Below, in pieces: positions 8,644 to 15,954 of a DNA stretch of 64,000 bases. A model generated the notes under the pieces. The model worked only from the letters and a program-made list of their open reading frames with translations, was not told the DNA's origin and made no database searches. This DNA is from Poritiphilus sp965212595. Its GTDB lineage: Bacteria > Bacteroidota > Bacteroidia > Flavobacteriales > Flavobacteriaceae. A program made the position numbers and the translations under genes. The stretch covers positions 27,535 through 91,534 of the forward strand of contig CBDBVE010000012.1 in assembly GCA_965212595.1 (NCBI GenBank), in the 5' to 3' direction. The first letter of the stretch is position 1. Each line of letters begins with the position of its first letter.

Positions 8644-8667
8644 GGCAACATTCTCGACTAAAATAAT

Positions 8668-9168
8668 GTGAATTCCATACAAAAAATAGCATTTGGAGGA
8701 GGTTGCCATTGGTGCACCGAAGCCGTATTTCAATCTTTAACAGGAGTGATTAGCGTAGAGCAGGGCTTCGTTGCTTCCGATGGGGACCATAAGAGTTTTT
8801 CAGAGGCGGTAGTGGTTACCTACAAACCTGGCGAGATCTCCTTAAAAGATTTAGTCCTTATACATTTATTTACACATGAGAGCACCGTTCAGCACAGCCT
8901 TAGGGATAAATACCGCTCCGCTATTTATACGCTTAGAAAGAAGGATGTTGAAGCACTTGAAATGATGTGGCCCGAGCTACAATCTGAATTCAGTGAGCCA
9001 CTTATCACTGAGACTTTGCCTCTCAAAGAATTCAAGGCCTCTCACGAAATGTTCCATAATTACTATTATTCAAACCCTGAAAAACCCTTTTGCAAAAAGT
9101 ATATCCATCCCAAACTTCAAATGTTGCGCCATAGGTTCTCTAAGCACTTAACCCCTAAAACAGCGTGA
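8668..9168 (+). CDS. msrA: Peptide-methionine (S)-S-oxide reductase
   Basis: 166 residues. The signature IAFGGGCHWCTEAVFQSLTGV places the catalytic cysteine at residue 13, with a second Cys three residues later, where most MsrA proteins have Trp-Gly. YRSAIYTLRKKD and FHNYYYSNPEKPFCKKYIHPKL are the family's later blocks. The start is GTG at 8668; the overlapping ATG two bases upstream runs straight into a stop. It repairs oxidised methionine in the cytoplasm, with reduction by thioredoxin expected. It lies 24 bp after nudK and is probably co-transcribed. Confidence 0.9.
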   Translation: MNSIQKIAFGGGCHWCTEAVFQSLTGVISVEQGFVASDGDHKSFSEAVVVTYKPGEISLKDLVLIHLFTHESTVQHSLRDKYRSAIYTLRKKDVEALEMMWPELQSEFSEPLITETLPLKEFKASHEMFHNYYYSNPEKPFCKKYIHPKLQMLRHRFSKHLTPKTA

Positions 9169-9312
9169 TTATTAGAACAAAGTTTTAGTATCAATATTTT
9201 GCAAGAAAATTACAAGGAGGGACGATAAATTGTTTTGGGGAGGGGTTTAGAACCCCAAAGCTTAAAAACCACTTTGTTTTAAGACAAAAAGGGAAAAAAC
9301 CAAGTCTCTCCC

Positions 9313-9354
9313 AGACTTCATTGTAGACTCATAACTTCCAACTTCCAACCCCTC
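9313..9354. repeat. Six 7-bp imperfect repeats in convergent spacer
   Basis: Six consecutive heptads each beginning with A, including ACTTCCA twice in a row, fill the end of the spacer between the convergent msrA and dacB genes. The rest of this spacer (9169-9312) holds a GGGGTT/AACCCC hairpin at 9242-9256 without a T tract and no recognisable gene. Confidence 0.5.
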
Positions 9355-9356
9355 TT

Positions 9357-10664
9357 TTAGTAGCTATCCCGAATCCACTCAAAAACCTGCTGCATTTCAG
9401 ATTTAATCTGGCTACTCGGCATCCTAAAATGGTTGTTCATATAACTAAAAATCAAGATTTTGCCCGATTCCGCAATTAAGTAGCCACTTAAGCAATGGTT
9501 GTTGCCAAGGGTTCCGGTTTTGGCGTAAATATAAGGTCGCGGCTCACCAGGATACCAATCCTCCAGAGTTCCGGAGACTCCTCCTGAAGGGAAAAAATGA
9601 AAAAGACGCTCTAGAGGAACTTCCCTGTACAAGGCATGTAGCACGGCTACTAAAGACTCTGGTGTAAAAAGATTGTAACGAGAGAGGCCAGAGCCATCAA
9701 CCCAGCGGGGAGCCTGTTTAAGGTCGGGTAGCAGCTCCTCGAGGCTGTAATCTATAGCCTTTTGAGTGTTTAGAGTATCGGAAAGCATTGAACTGCTGAG
9801 CACGAGGAGCTGCTCTGCTAAAAAATTGTCGCTCTGCTGCATCATCTGTTTAAGTACAGAATCGGTTTTGACACTATAGATCACATCCTCAAAGTTTTTA
9901 TCATTACCCTTGTGAATGGAAACAGACCTACCAAGGGCCTCTCCTAAAAGATTTTGAATTATAGTATCATTGGTAATAAAAGGTAACGACACAGTATCTT
10001 TTGCAGCCCTATTGCGGAAAAAAAAGTTCTTGTCAATCGCCCTTGAAGGTGGGCCAGATACTGGTTCAATAATATTCGATAAAATGGAATATCGATGCAC
10101 ATTTTTCTCAAAATAGTTGGGTACGGCCGTATCGGGATAAAAGGTGAGCACATTTCCGTATAAGGGAAGCGCCGAGCGTTCCGTGGAAAAATAGGAATCA
10201 TAATCTTCCCAGGCCCAGCCTGGCCCAAATTTGGTGTCAAAAAAATTGCCCGTGCTAAGGGCGATGTTTGAATAACCCCGCAAAAATTTAAGTAAGGTAC
10301 TATCCTGAAAATAGGGGTGAAACTGGCTTGGATCTCCGGTACCTCTGATATACAAAGTGTCGTTTTGGAACTTGTGTTTTAAGGCGGGGATGCGGTCTGG
10401 CAATAGCCTTAGTGCGGTATAAAGCGTAAATATTTTGGTATTACTGGCTGGTGTAAAATATTTTTTGCTGTTCTTACTGTAAAGTGTATCTCCTGAAACA
10501 GGATCATACACTAAAATTCCCGTAAAATGTCGCTTGCTATCTTCAGAGCCACTTACAGATTCAATCACCCGTCCGATCTTTGAATGTTTTTGTGAAGCAC
10601 AGGCTCCTAAACCTATGATTATCAATGCGTAACAAAAAAGGTACTTTAGTGGCTTAATCCCCAT
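9357..10664 (-). CDS. dacB: D-alanyl-D-alanine carboxypeptidase/endopeptidase (PBP4 type) lipoprotein
   Basis: About 435 residues from ATG 10664, which gives a lipoprotein signal ending LIIIGLGAC; the ORF extends to 10715, but the extra 17 residues precede the signal. The three S13 active-site motifs are present: SNTK (SxxK, Ser74), SDN (SxN) and KTG in YAKTGTLGNN. Low-molecular-mass PBP4 enzymes trim or cleave murein cross-links in the periplasm. The domain inserted between SxxK and SxN is shorter and more divergent than in proteobacterial PBP4, which is common in Bacteroidetes. Confidence 0.88.
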   Translation of the reverse strand: MGIKPLKYLFCYALIIIGLGACASQKHSKIGRVIESVSGSEDSKRHFTGILVYDPVSGDTLYSKNSKKYFTPASNTKIFTLYTALRLLPDRIPALKHKFQNDTLYIRGTGDPSQFHPYFQDSTLLKFLRGYSNIALSTGNFFDTKFGPGWAWEDYDSYFSTERSALPLYGNVLTFYPDTAVPNYFEKNVHRYSILSNIIEPVSGPPSRAIDKNFFFRNRAAKDTVSLPFITNDTIIQNLLGEALGRSVSIHKGNDKNFEDVIYSVKTDSVLKQMMQQSDNFLAEQLLVLSSSMLSDTLNTQKAIDYSLEELLPDLKQAPRWVDGSGLSRYNLFTPESLVAVLHALYREVPLERLFHFFPSGGVSGTLEDWYPGEPRPYIYAKTGTLGNNHCLSGYLIAESGKILIFSYMNNHFRMPSSQIKSEMQQVFEWIRDSY

Positions 10665-10757
10665 AAAATGCAATTGAGATCGGTTTTTTGTCGATTTTAA
10701 CATGAAATTATCCAATTTTTAACGGAATCCAGGCAATAATCATTACCTTTTTTTGGT

Positions 10758-10765
10758 TAACTTTG
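10758..10765 (+). promoter_or_regulatory. Bacteroidetes-type -7 element
   Basis: TAACTTTG matches the Bacteroidetes sigma-70 consensus TAnnTTTG exactly and lies 34 bp ahead of the ATG of the 65-residue protein gene. No convincing -33 TTTG was found, so this is a partial promoter call. Confidence 0.45.
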
Positions 10766-10799
10766 AGATAACAGTCTAATCTAAAAACATTCAAACAAT

Positions 10800-10997
10800 A
10801 TGGCTAGAGCTATGCTGGAGTACTATAAAACGGTACTCCAAAAAGTGAGTTTTGATGCAAAATTATTTAGCAAAGAACTTAAAAAAGCAGTTTCCAGACT
10901 CTTACCCAACGAGATTGAAGAATTACGAAGCTGGTTGCAACAGTTCATAACTGATAAACCAGAATTACAACCTAGTTTAATCTATTTAAAAGCATAA
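10800..10997 (+). CDS. Small conserved-looking protein, unknown
   Basis: 65 residues, helical and amphipathic, with the central segment SRLLPNEIEELRSWLQQF. It has no signal peptide or membrane segment. A -7 promoter element lies upstream and a strong terminator starts 5 bases after its stop, so this is a monocistronic transcription unit and very likely a real gene. I do not recognise a named family; function unknown. Confidence 0.75.
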   Translation: MARAMLEYYKTVLQKVSFDAKLFSKELKKAVSRLLPNEIEELRSWLQQFITDKPELQPSLIYLKA

Positions 10998-11001
10998 AGA
11001 G

Positions 11002-11024
11002 AGCCACCGCAAGGTGGCTTTTTT
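11002..11024 (+). terminator. Strong Rho-independent terminator
   Basis: Perfect AGCCACC/GGTGGCT stem with a GCAA tetraloop followed by a run of T to 11024, directly after the 65-residue protein gene. Confidence 0.9.
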
Positions 11025-11084
11025 GGTTTTTAGGAGCAACCCATCTAAAGTTCCGGCCTCTTATCTTTAGAAATACACTTCATC

Positions 11085-11516
11085 ATGAGTACCTATAAAA
11101 GGGCGATCTTCTTATTCTTTCTCTTGGTGATACTCCCTACATTTCTTACAAGCTGTAATGAAGGGGGAGGTGCCTTTAAGGAGGTACAGGCAGGCTCTAG
11201 CAAACTTCTTGGTGTCTGGCAACTCGAAGCAACAAAAATAAGCCCGGGAGGTGCAGTAGATTGGTCTGAGGTTAATAGTAAAAATCAATATACTTTCAAA
11301 GCCGATGGAAGTTTCTCTTATCTGAATGCGGATAATAACGCCTTTAACACTTCTGGGTCTTTTAGCATAGAGGATGACGAACTGGAGTTAAAATACAGCA
11401 GGGATGGTAAAGAGATTACCGGCGCCTACTACCTGCTGTTTAATGATGGCAAGCTTATCCTTGAATTCAAAGGTTGCATCGAAGAATGCAAAGAACGCTA
11501 TCGTCGCAAAGATTAA
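11085..11516 (+). CDS. Lipocalin-like lipoprotein
   Basis: 143 residues with a lipoprotein signal (IFLFFLLVILPTFLTSC). The mature part carries the small lipocalin-like pattern common in Bacteroidetes: LLGVWQLEATKISPGG, then YTFKADGSFSY, then a run of short beta strands. Ligand and function are unknown. It ends back to back with oxyR on the other strand, with no bases between the two stop codons. Confidence 0.75.
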   Translation: MSTYKRAIFLFFLLVILPTFLTSCNEGGGAFKEVQAGSSKLLGVWQLEATKISPGGAVDWSEVNSKNQYTFKADGSFSYLNADNNAFNTSGSFSIEDDELELKYSRDGKEITGAYYLLFNDGKLILEFKGCIEECKERYRRKD

Positions 11517-12461
11517 CTACCCTTTGTTTACCGGACTTATTATCTTAACATCCTGAAAGGCAATTGCCCCTCTTACAATCCCCGATATTGTTTCCTTCAA
11601 AGCTTCTGTGATCTGAATTTTTAGTTCTTTTTTGTGATAGATAAGGCTTACTTCTCTCGCCGGGGGAGGGTTGTTGAAATACTTTAAATTATTGCGTTTA
11701 CGCTCATCCAACTCAAGCGTATTCAGGAAGGGTAGCAAGGTCATTCCCAAATCTTCGTCCGCCAGATTGACCAGTGTTTCAAAACTGCCACTTTGTAACT
11801 GAAAGTGTTCGTCGGGATAACTTTTTGTAGACTTACAAAGGTTTATTACCCCATCTCTAAAACAATGTCCATCTTGTAGCAACAGCACGTCATTAATATC
11901 CAGATCTGTAGGGCTCAGCTGCACCACTTTGTTCAGCCGGTGATTTTTGGGTACATAACCCACAAAAGGTTCGTAATACAAGGGCCGCTCTTTGATAAAT
12001 TCAATTTCTAAGGGCGTGGCGGCTATTCCGGCATCCAAATGGCCGTCCTGTAAGTTCCTGATTAAGCTTTCTGTACTCTGCTCCTTTATAATGAGATTTA
12101 CCTTAGGATATTTGTTGATGAAGGCTTTTAGGAACATTGGCAAAAGCGTTGGCATAACGGTTGGAATGATTCCTAAAGTATACTCTCCTCCAATAAACCC
12201 CTTTTCCTGGTCTACAATGTCTTTTATGCGCTCGGCTTCATTGACAATGTTTTTGGCCTGTTCTACAATCTTAGTACCGGCCTCGGTGATGGAAATAGGC
12301 TTTTTACTTCGATCAAAAATAAGTACATCTAACTCGTCTTCAAGCTTTTGTACTTGCATGCTTAGGGTGGGCTGCGTGACAAAGCTCTTCTCAGCAGCCA
12401 ACGTAAAGTTCTTGTACTCGGCAACCGCGAGCACATATTGCAATTGTGTGATAGTCATCAA
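11517..12461 (-). CDS. oxyR: LysR-family hydrogen peroxide sensor OxyR
   Basis: 314 residues. The N-terminal LysR helix-turn-helix (LQYVLAVAEYKNFTLAAEKSFVTQPTLSMQVQKLE) is followed by the effector domain. The OxyR redox pair is conserved: Cys200 and Cys209 in GHCFRDGVINLC, with the same eight-residue spacing as E. coli Cys199/Cys208. It should activate peroxide defence genes on disulfide formation. ATG 12461 and 12458 are both possible starts. It is divergent from dps with 100 bp between, a classical regulator and target arrangement. Confidence 0.93.
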   Translation of the reverse strand: MMTITQLQYVLAVAEYKNFTLAAEKSFVTQPTLSMQVQKLEDELDVLIFDRSKKPISITEAGTKIVEQAKNIVNEAERIKDIVDQEKGFIGGEYTLGIIPTVMPTLLPMFLKAFINKYPKVNLIIKEQSTESLIRNLQDGHLDAGIAATPLEIEFIKERPLYYEPFVGYVPKNHRLNKVVQLSPTDLDINDVLLLQDGHCFRDGVINLCKSTKSYPDEHFQLQSGSFETLVNLADEDLGMTLLPFLNTLELDERKRNNLKYFNNPPPAREVSLIYHKKELKIQITEALKETISGIVRGAIAFQDVKIISPVNKG

Positions 12462-12474
12462 TACAAGTTTTGAA

Positions 12475-12508
12475 CTATAAAGGTATAAAAACTATCGATA
12501 AAAACTAT
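12475..12508. promoter_or_regulatory. Candidate OxyR operator between oxyR and dps
   Basis: Two exact direct repeats of ATAAAAACTAT (12485-12495 and 12498-12508) follow a third CTAT at 12475-12478. The ACTAT ends resemble OxyR half sites (ATAG-type with CTAT complement). The position in the oxyR-dps divergent spacer fits; binding is inferred. Confidence 0.45.
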
Positions 12509-12561
12509 ACAAATCAGAGTTCATATTTATTAATTTTATATTAAAATTTAAATCGAAACAA

Positions 12562-13041
12562 ATGAAATTAAATAGCATAGGGCTGGGAGCCCAGGAATCA
12601 CAGGCTTTGAGTAAGGCGTTGAACGAACTTTTGGCAAATTTTCAGCATTATTATCAGAACCTAAGAGGAATTCATTGGAACATTAAAGGGAAAGGATTTT
12701 TTGATTTACATGTAAAATTTGAGGAGTTGTATACTGATGCAAATCTCAAGGTAGACGAGATCGCCGAACGGATTCTTACTTTAGGAGGAGTACCACTTCA
12801 CACCTTTGAGGATTACATTTCAAACTCAAGAGTCACGGTAGGGAAGAATATTACTAAGGATTATGACGCCATTAACCTGATCCTAAACTCATTGAAAGAA
12901 CTTTTAATCTTGGAAAGGCAGATTTTAAAAACTTCAGATGAAGCTAATGACGAGGGTACAAATGCGATGATTAGTGATTTTATATCGTCCCAGGAAAAGA
13001 CGGTGTGGATGATGAAGGCCTGGCTGGCAGAGGAAGTTTAA
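12562..13041 (+). CDS. dps: Dps DNA-binding ferritin-like protein
   Basis: 159 residues, normal Dps length. The inter-subunit ferroxidase residues are visible: His38 in GIHWNIKG, His50 in DLHVKFEELY, and Asp65/Glu69 in VDEIAERI. Dps dodecamers oxidise and store iron using peroxide and protect DNA. It is divergent from oxyR, with candidate OxyR sites between them, so induction by peroxide is likely. Confidence 0.95.
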   Translation: MKLNSIGLGAQESQALSKALNELLANFQHYYQNLRGIHWNIKGKGFFDLHVKFEELYTDANLKVDEIAERILTLGGVPLHTFEDYISNSRVTVGKNITKDYDAINLILNSLKELLILERQILKTSDEANDEGTNAMISDFISSQEKTVWMMKAWLAEEV

Positions 13042-13123
13042 GAATTCTTTACAAACGCTATTGCAACCGTATTGATTGGCAATTGTGTATATTTATTATG
13101 CGCTTGTGAAGAAATACAATGCA

Positions 13124-14974
13124 ATGAATGAAGCAAAACTTCAGGAGATTACCAACTTTCTTTCTCAGGTTCCGTTTTTTGCGGAAGTTTCCCTGTCTTC
13201 ACTTTCTAATCTAAGCGCCGGACTTGCACTAAAAACGTTTGGGACAAACGAGACGATTTTCGAAAAAGGAGATCCAGGGCGGGCTATGTATACCATATTT
13301 GAGGGCGCTGTAAGGGTGCATGAGGGGGAGCATCAATTTGGAAATCTAACCCAGGGAGAAAGCTTTGGGGAGTATGCCCTTATCGATAATCAATCTAGAT
13401 CAGCCTCCGTCACGGCCACAGAAGAGAGCAAACTTCTTGAAATTAGCCGACAGCAGTTCTTAGATCTGATGAAGCAAGACAGCGGATTTGCCCAGGGGAT
13501 TCTTTCTGTGATGATCAAAAGGCATCGGGACCTCGATACCATTCAGGAACGCCTGGCCTCATCAAAGAAGCAGATAGAAACGGCGAATACTAAAATGAGC
13601 GGTTTGATCAATGGAGCTATGGACGCCATTATTATGTTCAATCAGAACTTCAGGATCATCCTTACCAACCCTTCAGCCGAGGAGCTTTTAGAAAATAGGG
13701 ACGCGCTTCAGCGCAATGTGCTTTTTTTCTTTGATGAACCCAGCGCAGCACTCATAGAATCTTTGACCGTTACCAAAGCAGACGGGAGCGCCCCATCTTT
13801 AAACAATTATTTACCGCAAATTGTTAAAGTGATCGGATCTGCAGGGACCGAAACCTTAAATGAAGGAACCATAAGCCGTTATGGGAGTGGAGATCAAATC
13901 TTCTATACCCTAATTCTGAGAAATATTGCCGAACGTATAAAGGCAGAAGATAAAATAGACCTGCTAACCGAGCAAGCGCAATATCTTGAACAGGAGTTAA
14001 AGGAACTTACCAGTGACTATGGCATAATAGCCCAAGACATTGGTATGCAGCAGGTTTTAGAACAGATAAAACAAGTGGCCGTTACAACAGCTACTGTATT
14101 GATCACAGGTGAGACCGGTACCGGAAAGGAGCTGGTGGCCCGGGCTATTCACAAGGCGAGCCCCAGAAGTGAGAAAGCAATGATCAGGGTGAATTGCGGT
14201 GCAATTCCCGCTAACCTGATCGAAAGCGAACTTTTCGGTCACGAAAAGGGCGCTTTTACAGGAGCGACATCAAGCAGAAAAGGCCGCTTCCTTTTGGCCG
14301 ATAAGGGAACTATTTTTTTAGATGAGATAGGCGAGTTACCTCTGGAGTTGCAACCAAAGCTGTTACGTGTAATCCAGGAGGGAGAGTTCGATCCTGTAGG
14401 CAGTTCCGAAACTGTTAGGGTAGATGTTAGAATTATTGCCGCAACCCATAGAGATTTGCCTGCTCTGGCCAAAAAAGAAAAATTTCGCGAGGACCTCTAT
14501 TATAGACTGAATGTATTTCCGATCAACGTCCCTCCGCTGAGAGAACGAGGACAAGATCTGCACCTGATTGCCGAGGAAATGCTGCAGCAGTATTCGTCAA
14601 AACTCAACAAAAAACTAAATGCATTGTCGGAAAAGGACAAAGCTGTCTTATCTAAATATACTTGGCCCGGCAATGTTCGCGAACTTCAAAATACAATTGA
14701 ACGCGCGGTCATTGTGACTCAAAAAGGACGTATAGATTGGGAGGCCTTGATATCCAAGGCACCGAATAATACAGAAGGCGTGACTATAGTAAGCGAACCC
14801 GATGTCCTTACTTCCCAGCAACTTATCGAACTGGAAAAAGAGAACATTTTAAGAGCGCTAAAAAAAACTACCTGGAAAATATCCGGTAAGAATGGCGCGG
14901 CCAAGTTGCTAAACCTACCTCCAACAACCCTCACCTCAAGAATTAAAGCTTTGGGCATCACCCGACCGGTTTAA
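13124..14974 (+). CDS. Sigma-54 activator with N-terminal cyclic-nucleotide-binding and PAS domains
   Basis: 616 residues from ATG 13124; the longer frame from a TTG at 13076 adds 16 unlikely residues. Domains: a Crp-type cyclic-nucleotide-binding domain at about 15-130, whose phosphate-binding cassette FGEYALIDNQSRSASV keeps the Gly-Glu and Arg-Ser; a PAS-like region at about 160-270; a coiled coil; an AAA+ domain with Walker A GETGTGKE (329-336) and an intact GAFTGA loop (376-381); and a Fis-type helix-turn-helix at the C-terminus (AAKLLNLPPTTLTSRIKALGI). It should bind cAMP or cGMP and activate sigma-54 holoenzyme. The downstream spacer has matching upstream sites and a -24/-12 promoter. 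Confidence 0.9.
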   Translation: MNEAKLQEITNFLSQVPFFAEVSLSSLSNLSAGLALKTFGTNETIFEKGDPGRAMYTIFEGAVRVHEGEHQFGNLTQGESFGEYALIDNQSRSASVTATEESKLLEISRQQFLDLMKQDSGFAQGILSVMIKRHRDLDTIQERLASSKKQIETANTKMSGLINGAMDAIIMFNQNFRIILTNPSAEELLENRDALQRNVLFFFDEPSAALIESLTVTKADGSAPSLNNYLPQIVKVIGSAGTETLNEGTISRYGSGDQIFYTLILRNIAERIKAEDKIDLLTEQAQYLEQELKELTSDYGIIAQDIGMQQVLEQIKQVAVTTATVLITGETGTGKELVARAIHKASPRSEKAMIRVNCGAIPANLIESELFGHEKGAFTGATSSRKGRFLLADKGTIFLDEIGELPLELQPKLLRVIQEGEFDPVGSSETVRVDVRIIAATHRDLPALAKKEKFREDLYYRLNVFPINVPPLRERGQDLHLIAEEMLQQYSSKLNKKLNALSEKDKAVLSKYTWPGNVRELQNTIERAVIVTQKGRIDWEALISKAPNNTEGVTIVSEPDVLTSQQLIELEKENILRALKKTTWKISGKNGAAKLLNLPPTTLTSRIKALGITRPV

Positions 14975-14978
14975 TATC

Positions 14979-15030
14979 ACGAAATCTCGTAATTAAATAA
15001 ACGAAATGTCGTTAAATAACGAAATTTCGA
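14979..15030 (+). promoter_or_regulatory. Three palindromic upstream activator sites
   Basis: ACGAAATCTCGT (14979-14990), ACGAAATGTCGT (15001-15012) and ACGAAATTTCGA (15019-15030) are near-identical inverted repeats, consensus ACGAAAT-TCGT, with start spacings of 22 and 18 bp. They lie 58-109 bp ahead of a -24/-12 promoter, the expected position for enhancer sites. They directly follow the activator gene, its probable binder. Confidence 0.8.
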
Positions 15031-15087
15031 GGATTTTAATATTTGTAGAATCGATATAAATAGTTGATAATCAATATTTTAAATTTT

Positions 15088-15102
15088 TGGCACGGCAAAT
15101 GC
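15088..15102 (+). promoter_or_regulatory. Sigma-54 (-24/-12) promoter of the OsmC gene
   Basis: TGGCACGGCAAATGC matches the consensus TGGCACG-N4-TTGC at all but one base, with exactly 10 bases between the invariant GG (15089-15090) and GC (15101-15102). The OsmC ATG is 46 bp downstream. A TTGATAATCAA palindrome and an A+T-rich stretch between the activator sites and the promoter could allow looping. Confidence 0.9.
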
Positions 15103-15148
15103 CTATAGTTTGGCAACGAAAATTGTTTAACTAAAAAAATTTATCAAA

Positions 15149-15700
15149 ATGATTACAACAGAAAACAAAAAAAACGGAGTAAATGTAGACCAATTAAATG
15201 CCACTATTGAGCATATTCAGGCGGAGCCTTCTTTGGCAAAGTTTGAGTTCAGAGCCAAGAACAACTGGATAGATGGCGGGCATTGTGTAACAAGCGTTAA
15301 AGGTTTTTACGGAGCAGGTCAGGAAGACACTACACGTGAAGAGACTTTTACAATGGAAGCAGATCATCCTAATGTACTTCTTGGAGAAGACAAAGCTGCT
15401 ACCCCTGCAGAAATCGTTCTTCACGCCTTAGGTTCTTGCCTTACTGGAGCAATGACATACCACGCTGCTGCTCAAGGCATCGATATTGAAGGTATGGAAT
15501 CTAGTTTAATAGCTGGAGCTGATCTTCACGGATTCCTTGGATTAGATCCTGAAGTTAGAAAAGGGTTTGACGGAATTAAGGTGAAATTCAAAGTAAAGTC
15601 TGATGCTTCTGAGGAGCAGTTAAGAGCTTTATCACAGTTCTCACCAGTATTCGACATCATTACCAATCCAACTCCTGTAACTATTGAGTTCGAAAAGTAA
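15149..15700 (+). CDS. OsmC-family protein
   Basis: 183 residues. The family core ATPAEIVLHALGSCLTGAMTYHAAAQGIDIE places one redox Cys at residue 97. The second conserved Cys of classical OsmC/Ohr (usually in a CPV motif) is replaced by Ser in SQFSPVFDIITNP; another cysteine, Cys46 in GGHC, may or may not stand in. The C-terminal FDIITNPTPVTIEF is typical of an OsmC-like subgroup, so organic hydroperoxide reductase activity is uncertain. It is preceded by a sigma-54 promoter and followed by a strong terminator, so it forms its own regulated transcript. Confidence 0.9.
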   Translation: MITTENKKNGVNVDQLNATIEHIQAEPSLAKFEFRAKNNWIDGGHCVTSVKGFYGAGQEDTTREETFTMEADHPNVLLGEDKAATPAEIVLHALGSCLTGAMTYHAAAQGIDIEGMESSLIAGADLHGFLGLDPEVRKGFDGIKVKFKVKSDASEEQLRALSQFSPVFDIITNPTPVTIEFEK

Positions 15701-15710
15701 AACTGAAATT

Positions 15711-15747
15711 CGACTACTCTTGAATACGCAAGGGTAGTCGGGTTTTT
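15711..15747 (+). terminator. Rho-independent terminator after the OsmC gene
   Basis: CGACTACTCTTG (15711-15722) pairs with CAAGGGTAGTCG (15729-15740) apart from one wobble, with a six-base loop. GG and five T follow. It separates the OsmC transcript from the downstream small ORF and oxidoreductase, although read-through cannot be excluded. Confidence 0.85.
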
Positions 15748-15767
15748 AATGAAAAAAACTCAGAATC

Positions 15768-15884
15768 ATGAAAACTACCACTATTGACCCGATAAAAACC
15801 CGTAACGAAAGCAGGGTTAAGAGATTTGATATTACCGTAAGCAGCGGATGGCATAGAACCCGATTCTCGAATGCCAAAAAGTAA
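15768..15884 (+). CDS. Candidate 38-residue small protein
   Basis: ATG 15768 to TAA 15884 encodes 38 residues starting MKTTTIDPIKTRNESRVKRF and ending WHRTRFSNAKK. It is strongly basic (about ten Lys/Arg plus His), with no membrane segment. It sits alone between the OsmC terminator and the oxidoreductase gene, on the same strand. No family is recognised. A chance ORF of this size is possible, but the start just after a terminator and 70 bp ahead of the next gene makes a small protein or leader peptide plausible. Confidence 0.4.
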   Translation: MKTTTIDPIKTRNESRVKRFDITVSSGWHRTRFSNAKK

Positions 15885-15954
15885 TTATAAAAACTTTCTA
15901 AAAAGGATAGAATAGTAAGCCTTAATTATAACAAAGAACCTTTGTTTACTCGTC

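Noticed and set aside
9242..9256. GGGGTT-TAG-AACCCC hairpin as terminator of msrA
   Set aside because: Short stem and no T tract on either strand; termination cannot be supported.
13076..13123. N-terminal extension of the sigma-54 activator from a TTG
   Set aside because: The 16 added residues precede the usual start of the nucleotide-binding domain, and a good ATG exists at 13124.
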